A stretch of DNA of 64,000 nucleotides from Lasiodiplodia sp. COLG20 (taxonomy: Eukaryota > Ascomycota > Dothideomycetes > Botryosphaeriales > Botryosphaeriaceae). The DNA lies in NCBI GenBank assembly GCA_009801085.1, contig VNWV01000001.1:2976001-3040000 (forward strand), read 5' to 3'. Shown here one piece after another: positions 57,790 to 64,000 of this stretch (the stretch's first letter is position 1; each line of letters opens with the position of its first letter). Below the pieces are notes generated by a model that saw nothing but the letters and a program-made list of their open reading frames with translations, was not told the origin of the DNA and made no database searches. Both the position numbers and the translations under genes were made by a program.

Positions 57790-58088
57790 ATGCTCTTTTG
57801 GAAGATTGTTCAGAGGCTCAGAGGTGACAAGAATGTCCCGCAAAGGTAAGCACATCTCACCTGCGAGGTATCTTTAGCGTACTCGACAACGCTGCGTGAG
57901 CCTTCGCTGACCGTGTCCACAGTACAATCAGCTCGCAATTCTTTCTCTCGTCGAATCAACCGTCTAGATCGCAAACACCGCATTCTTCAGCAATTGAACT
58001 GTCTGATTGCAAGGATGGAATCTTCACAACTCGGGATGATTTCATCAATGGAGTCGGCGGAGGTCGCTTGGGGGGTGCTTGCATGTAG
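57790..58088 (+). CDS. Possible small two-exon gene, low confidence
   Basis: ATG 57790, exon 57790-57845, GTAAGC donor, acceptor CACAG, exon 57923-58088, for 73 residues. It starts 'MLFWKIVQRLRGDKN' and then is Ser/Gln-rich ('SSQFFLSSNQPSRSQTP'). The stop lies beside another possible GT donor, so it may continue into 58.1-58.4 kb, where a hydrophobic stretch ('GLFVAAVAIPTIVLISAM', about 58258-58311) is open in another frame. The splice linking them is not clear. Confidence 0.25.
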
Positions 58089-58539
58089 CAATTTAAGTTC
58101 AAAAATTTGGCAAAATGGTTGTCAATGATCCGTCGTGAGATTGATTTGGTGAATTTGCAGCACCGTGACGATCCTTGTATACTGAACCAGCCCTGCCATT
58201 GCGAGGGCTCCGGCATTCTGATAATCCTGACCCTACTCATCCCACATGACCCCGCCTATTGGTTTGTTCGTCGCCGCAGTGGCTATTCCTACAATCGTGC
58301 TTATTTCTGCGATGGGCACGAAGTGGCATTGAGTGCGGGATTGGAACTCGCAAGAGAACGTAACAAAATACGGATTCAATCAATAGAAGGTCTTCAGGAG
58401 CGAGAATTTGGTAAAGTGGCTAATCCAGAACGCCGTCATCATCATTAGCTGAAGAAATTGTTTGCAGCTACGTACATCATCAACCACACAAACGATAACT
58501 TAACCAAGGAACGGAAACATTTCTCCAATGCTTTCGAAC
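58089..58539. other. Intergenic, 3' of lectin gene
   Basis: May hold a further exon of the doubtful gene at 57790; otherwise no supported feature. Confidence 0.35.
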
Positions 58540-61500
58540 TCACTGCGCAGGAATCGCAAGCCAGTGAATCGTCGCAGATCGGATAACACTATCACCCCAT
58601 CTGTAAACTTTCCAGGCAAAACCACGCTCGGTCTCGTCCAATGTGCATGTACCAAATCGGGGATTGGTTCCCGCTGGCCCACCAAGATCGAAGGCGCCGA
58701 ATGCCGTCAGGACAGTTGGCGGAGTTGTGAATTTTCCTTCTGGAAAACTACAGTAACCGTACTCCTCTCCATCTTTTCCGATACTGGTGCAGAAGTTGCC
58801 GATGAGCCATGGAGAATCCCGGTCAACCGCGATCCACGAGACGGTGGCATACTTGATACTGCTGCCGATGCCAGTGATGTTCAACAGGAAGTCATTGTTG
58901 GAAGTATCCGAAGCAACAGCTAAAACAGCCTTACCCTCACAGAGTCTCAAATCTAACCCAGATATCCATACGAGCACCTGCGGAGGAGTGCCGAAAGGCC
59001 TTGGGAAGCAGATTTTTCGCTGCGCTGAAGGAGTGTGACACTTGAAGTTGCCAGCCTGCACGCCGTGAAGACCTGGAGGAATACCAATCCAGGTGAACTG
59101 GCCCCTATTATTTGTTAATCAGATTGAATTTTGAGACCGGGATTGTTACCCACTCATAGAACTTTGAATTCGTCCATTGTTCAACTGCAATAGCGAATTC
59201 TGAACTCGTTACTGAATCTGTAACGACATCAAATCGCATGCTGGCACCGCCCCATGTCTCCAGCTTCCTAAGGCCCACTAAGATATTTGGTAAGGGGTAT
59301 TCAGAGATGCCATTGCCGTACTGAATGACATCTTCTGTACGTTCCATAGGGTTGCGCCAATCGTGAATCCTGAGTGTGTCCCACACGCCAGATGGAAAAG
59401 ATCGATTCCCTGGCTGGCCCTCTTTGATGGGTTCGGTTGGTTTCGCATACATGTTGCACCAGATAGGTGCAAGCCGACATAGACCAAAACCTTTGACGGG
59501 ATCAGTCTCAACCCAGAAGCCCACGATATGTTCATTCGACATCGGCTGGTGATAGTCTGCCATCTCAAGGTCCTTGAAGGCCACATCATCACGCGTAGAG
59601 TGCCCACCTATGGGCTTTTTCCAATTGCCCGCCTGGGCATTGAGGACGGAGGCTCGGTCAGTTGAGAGTCGTAATGCTGTTACGCAGAGCGGCGAGTTGC
59701 CAATGGCGCCCACAACTCTTCCTGTCTCCAAGGAGCAAGAGACAATTTTCTCCTTTTGAGCGGTGTCTAGTTTAAGCTCAAACATTTTTCCTCCTTGTTT
59801 GGATGATCCAAATACAGTACATAGGCCGTTTGTATAATGGATTCTGATGGTTTCGATGATTCCACTTGAGACCCGTACAATCACTTTGGCGACTTCCCAG
59901 TCCAAATTGAAGAAGTCAAAGCTGCAGAAGGTGCTACTGCAGGATAGTTTCCCACAAGGAGGAGAGAGATGAATATGAGCCCCGATGTTTGGATGCTTTG
60001 CGACCAGATCGTGAACCTTCTGCTTCTCCATCGGTGACAGTGAGGACTCACTACCGACGAAGAGTTGCCTGTGGATGTTGATGTCGGTGTTGGAGGTTAT
60101 GCTGCAAATTCGTGGAAGGTGTTCCCTGAACTCTATCGCTTTCTCATAATACATGTCGGCGAAGTTCTCCCTGACAGTCCGCGCAGGTGGTATGCTCATG
60201 CTCTCAACTGTTTGTATGATATCGGCCATCTTTCTCATGCACTTGCGCTTTGCTCTCGCTAATCCACTTGAGGTAGCCTCAAAATGGAGTCCTTTTTGAG
60301 ACTCTTTCACCAAAGCCGGCTCGAAAGTAACGATGCCAGCTCCGATCCCCCAAATCTGTTCTGAGAGCGCTTGTTTGATGTCGCGAAACTCCATGTATGC
60401 ATCCAGTAGCGTGTTCAAATGGAGCAAGGCTTGACTGTAGCTCGCCAAGGGAACGTTTGGAGAAGCTGGGCCATCCACAGTTGGGATTGAATCGTAAGCC
60501 GACAAGACTGCGAAGATGGGACTGGGTTGCGCGGCTGCAACAATGGGAAATCTCATCAGTGCCTCGCGGAGAGACTCCAGTGACCAAGATTGATCGTTTC
60601 TCTGGACCGGAGTCCCTCCAACCTGTCGCACCTGGATATTTGTTTTGCATTCCTTTGCGATCACTTGAAACGCGTTGTCAAGACACTCGGGCTCCGGAAT
60701 GCCTCCTTGGTGGGAGTTGAAGATTGATTGTACACTGTTGAATTATTTTTTTAGAAAATGCCGAGTCATAGTGATCTTAGAATGGGCTTACGTCATGAGA
60801 ACTTTTTCATGATTGTACTTGTCGTGAAGCTTGAAGCTGATCAGAGCATCCAACTGACCTCCTTCAAGAAAGCCTGGTAAAATTTAGCGAGGGAGTCTTG
60901 AGAAGATTTGAATAGGATTAGCGAACCTGAGATAAAAGTATCTCCGAATCTGTCTCGTTGATTGAGCCCTTGTGCCATTGGTTCCTTGATAGAGAAGGTC
61001 GCCAAAGGACCGATTTGGTCTGTCACAACTCTGATGCTGATGTAGTAGTTGATGTTTGCATCAAAGTATTGTTCGAAGTTGAATAATCTGCCGTGCGTTG
61101 TAGCTGACTGAGCGTATGCCAAAATGGCTGCTCCTCCCGTGAGGCCCATGAGGGTTGTCACATCACTACATAATACAATCGTCAGCTAGAGGATTATAGG
61201 TACTTCTCACATAGCTTACCTTGGATTGCTCACGGAACGTGCCACATATGTGACTGTTGGATCACTGCTTGCATGACTCTGAGCATACCCATGCTGATGG
61301 TCCTGCTCCGTTGGTTCATCTACATGCTCCCATTCCGATGACTTAGGCGTGAAAACCCCATAGTCCGTGATGATAGAAGAAGCCTTACTCCCTCCGTCGC
61401 TCGGGTCCTTGATGATAGAGGAAGCCTTACTTCCTCCGTCGCTCGCATCCTTGTCCGAAAGAAGATCAGGGTCGACTGGGCTAGTGGAGGCTACGAGAGG

Positions 61501-61690
61501 CTCCCTGGCTCGTATCTCTTGCGTGAAAGACTCAAACCTCGGTTATGTCAGTGCGATACGGCGGGAACATGTAGAGTGATGACAAACCCCTGGCCTGTGA
61601 TTTTACTCAGGTTAGAAATATATTGATACTTGACACGCAAGCCGTACCTATTTGCATAGACTTGTTGTAAGGGGCAAGGCGGTATGCCAT
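58540..61690 (-). CDS. Large modular protein with jacalin-like region and three H-type lectin domains
   Basis: Seven exons fit in phase: 61690-61648, 61594-61588, 61537-61220, 61165-60927, 60873-60792, 60734-59154 and 59104-58540 (944 residues). The start 'MAYRLAPYNKSM' plus 'GQGF' and the block 'GDTFISGFLEGGQLDALIS' (about residue 200) recur in large uncharacterised fungal proteins that I cannot name precisely. Around residues 498-595 a beta-rich part ('RIHYTNGLCTVFGS', 'LRLSTDRAS') resembles a jacalin-like lectin domain. Three H-type lectin domains (PF09458 type) follow: 'LPNILVGLRKLETW' (about 712), 'PPQVLVWISGLDLR' (about 800) and 'PPTVLTAFGAFDLGG' (about 885), each closing with a W-x-A/IP strand. 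Carbohydrate binding is the likely activity. No signal peptide is seen. A second, related gene lies 0.8 kb upstream. Confidence 0.75.
61369..61452. repeat. Tandem repeat, two 42-base units inside the lectin gene
   Basis: Units 61369-61410 and 61411-61452 differ at a few bases. They encode, on the minus strand, a 14-residue unit twice ('SDGGSKASSII' is common to both) in the disordered third exon. Being a multiple of three, the repeat keeps frame. Confidence 0.8.
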
Positions 61691-62492
61691 CGTAATTGAA
61701 GTGATTGACCGATGCCTTCTGCAAGTCGAAATTGTTGAGGTCGAAGCATGGGATAACAGATCAGAAGTGATCAAGGACCTATGGGCTCTTTATAGCATAT
61801 CTTTGTACATAGCGCGCAACTAATATTGGAAACTGGGACATGTTTACATATTTGGTTGAGCTGGTGCTTGTTATGACGCGTGGCTCCCCCCTTGCTGCGC
61901 GTATCCGGTTTGCCTTTCCTAAAGCGCTTTGTCCTATCGGTTCCGTGAACTTGCTGCATGATCGACAATCTTCTGCCCCTTTCGAAACGAGTCGCCAAGA
62001 TGCTGCATTAGATCTATGTCTGGTGAAGGGTTTCAACGGTGAGATGACCTGGCGCGTTTGTTGCACAAACTGGGGCACAAGACACTTCTGAGCGACTTTA
62101 CGTAACGGCGGCCTACTTTTAGCTGTACCGTTAGCGTAACCGTGGCCCAAGAAGAAAACATTGTTGAGATCGGATATGAAACGTGATAGATCTTGGACTT
62201 AACCAGTCTGGAAAACAGAGATCCAATAATCAAATAGCCGTAGCCATCTTTAATTTGCGCCCATGGCCTCCACAATTAGGGTGCATATGCGCGCGTTGCA
62301 GGAGGCAAAGCCATATTAGCGAATGATGCATATTAACGTAGGTAGAGCTGGACAAGCATCTGGCTTTGACCAATCAATTTGCTGTTTCTCAAACAAGAGA
62401 AGTGACATGTCAATTTGTGACCCAAGTAGTGCATGCTGGTGTTCCCATCCCGCCTTCTCCGGGCCGATGCCCCAACGCATGGCTTTGCATCA
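61691..62492. other. Spacer between the tandem lectin genes
   Basis: 802 bases holding the promoter of the downstream lectin gene and the 3' flank of its relative. ORFs here lack motifs. Confidence 0.45.
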
Positions 62493-64000
62493 CTACTCTG
62501 CAGGGATTGCAATCCACTGCACCGTCGCACAAGATATCGCGCTTCCATCCCATGTGTAAACTTTCCACTTAAACCCGTCCTTGGTTACATCCCAGATGCG
62601 AGTGCCGAATCGGGGGTTCCACGAAGATCCACCGATGTCGAATGAACTGAAACCAACAAGAACTTCAGGCGGTTTAGAGAACCTGCCTTCGGGGAAGCTG
62701 CACCGTTCTTCTCCACCTTTGTGGGTATGCGGACCGGGAGAGCAGCAGTGGCTACCCATAACACAACCAGACTCTGGCTCTATTGCAATCCAAGAAATGG
62801 ATGCTTGGACAAGAGCCGAACTCGCAGACGCAACGTTCAGTTTAAATCCAGTTCCACTGATATCAGTTGCTGAGATATCCACTCTCTTACCGTCTTTGAT
62901 ACGCAGGTCGAGCCCGGATATCCACGTTAGCATCCGCACCGGCTTCGTGAACGGTCGCCCAAACTTGACGTCCCTGTGGACTGGACCGTGGGCTTCGACT
63001 TTCCCACCTTGGATACCGGATGCGTCTGGACGCACGCCGACCCAAGAAAATTCACCACTATTTCGAATTTAGTAAACATGTCGTCTTTATAATCTGAAGA
63101 CCTATCTACTCACCCGTAAAACACGGAGCTGGACCATTGATCCACTCCAATACTGAACTCGCTCTCGGTGACATAGTCGATTGTGGCTGAGAACCGCAAA
63201 TTGGCCCCGCTTCAGGTATCCATTTTCCGGAAGCCAGCCAAGATCACCGGAAATGGCTTGTCGGGACAAGCATTCTCGTAAGGTAAGATCGCTGAGGTGC
63301 GAGGAACGGGAGATTTCCAATCATGGATCGTCCACGTATCCCACAAACCATTTGGAGGTAGCTTGAATGCCTCCTCAGCTTCCAAAGACTCGCCCATACT
63401 CATGCCGCTCAACGTGGCAGGGGGTGTAGCATTGCTCCAGATGGGAGCAAGTCGGTGGAATCCCCGCTCGGACGTCTTACCCAACGAAGCTCGGCCCCAG
63501 AAGCCTTGGATGTGCCCGCTTCCGAGCAAAGGGTCGTAATGGGTCATCTTCAGGTTTTGGAAAGAGATCCCGTCACGCGAAAAGTTCCCATTACCACCTT
63601 CAGTCGCTTCGTTCCAATCTTGTGGTTGTGCGATGAGGGCAGAGCCCCTGTTTGTCGAGAGACGAAAAGCGGTAACACAAACTTTCGCTTTCTCAATGGC
63701 TGGCTGTCCTGTCTCAATTGAACAACCCACGACATGTTCTTTGGCAGACAAGTCCAGTTTGAGGTTGAACAGCTTGTCTTTCCGACCGACCGTTCCGAAG
63801 ACTGTTATGAGGCCGTTTGTGTATTTAAGGCTGAGGGCAGAGACTACGCCTCTCGCCACGTACGCGCTGACTTCGGCGAGCGTCCAGTCGGGCTTGAGAT
63901 AGTCTAAGCTGCAAAAGGTCTCTCCAGAATCCTCTGAGCCGCATGGAGTGGCCATGAGAAGCTGCGATGCGAGGTCTGGATGTTCTGCGTTGAGCTCCTT
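62493..64000 (-). pseudogene. Second modular lectin gene, 5' end outside window, in-frame TGA
   Basis: The last two exons in the window are 64000-63114 (continuing beyond) and 63057-62493. The last exon has the same length, 565 bases, and the same domain content as that of the first lectin gene. Shared blocks include a jacalin-like part ('LKYTNGLITVFGT', 'FRLSTNRGS'), H-type domain 1 ('PVILAGFRKMDT'), domain 2 ('VRMLTWISGLDLR') and domain 3 ('PPEVLVGFSSFDIGG'). The codon after 'RKMDT' is TGA at 63214-63212, where the relative has a Trp. The frame then stays open through the intact splice site to the TAG at 62495-62493. Thus either a recent nonsense change makes this a pseudogene or a truncated protein lacking most H-type domains, or it is a sequencing error or a read-through site. 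Everything else looks functional. Confidence 0.7.

Noticed and set aside
1..64000. Transposons, LTRs or CRISPR arrays
   Set aside because: No transposase or reverse-transcriptase motif, no long direct repeats and no regular spacer arrays were seen by reading; a repeat search was not possible here.

Overview
This is nuclear DNA of a filamentous ascomycete (Pezizomycotina; Dothideomycetes is only a guess). The evidence is many short GT-AG introns of about 45 to 75 bases with CTNA(A/C)-like branch points, fungal-only families (SAT4/PTH11-like membrane proteins, DUF6594, Fungal_trans-type regulators, fungal C2H2 proteins), widely spaced single genes on both strands, and an intron-containing tRNA-Val. 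Exon joins below were worked out by hand from splice signals, reading phase and family motifs; there is no transcript evidence.

Layout. 0-1.2 kb: 3' part of a C2H2 zinc-finger gene. 2.4-10.4 kb: an accessory metabolic stretch with an FAD-dependent dehydrogenase, a secreted alpha/beta hydrolase, a SAT4-type membrane protein and a signal-peptide-bearing isochorismatase-family hydrolase. 11.5-24.5 kb: core-type genes, namely a PLAC8 protein, a full-length CAND1 homologue, a mitochondrial Lys/Glu-rich membrane protein and a three-finger C2H2 regulator. 26.8-34.4 kb: a secreted epoxide-hydrolase-like enzyme, a transcription-factor-domain protein without a zinc cluster, and three consecutive coiled-coil proteins of unknown function. 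35.7-45.8 kb: a zinc alcohol dehydrogenase, ribonucleotide reductase small subunit with an MCB-rich promoter and introns, a WDR44-like WD40 protein and an ER protein disulfide isomerase. 46.2-48.5 kb: a divergent pair of lineage-type genes, one a small protein in which each of three repeat modules sits on its own phase-0 exon, the other a DUF6594 membrane protein. 49-53.8 kb: an aquaglyceroporin, a split tRNA-Val(AAC), a cupin and an enoyl-CoA hydratase family enzyme. 53.8-58.5 kb: gene-poor, with only two weak gene models. 58.5-64 kb: a tandem pair of large modular lectin genes (a jacalin-like region plus three H-type lectin domains); the first looks intact, the second runs off the window and carries an in-frame TGA at a conserved Trp codon.

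The genes do not form one pathway. The most unusual things are the lectin tandem with its nonsense codon and putative 7-base exon, a hairpin element present twice 47 kb apart, the exon-per-module small protein, and the clustering of ACGCGT boxes in and around the ribonucleotide reductase gene.
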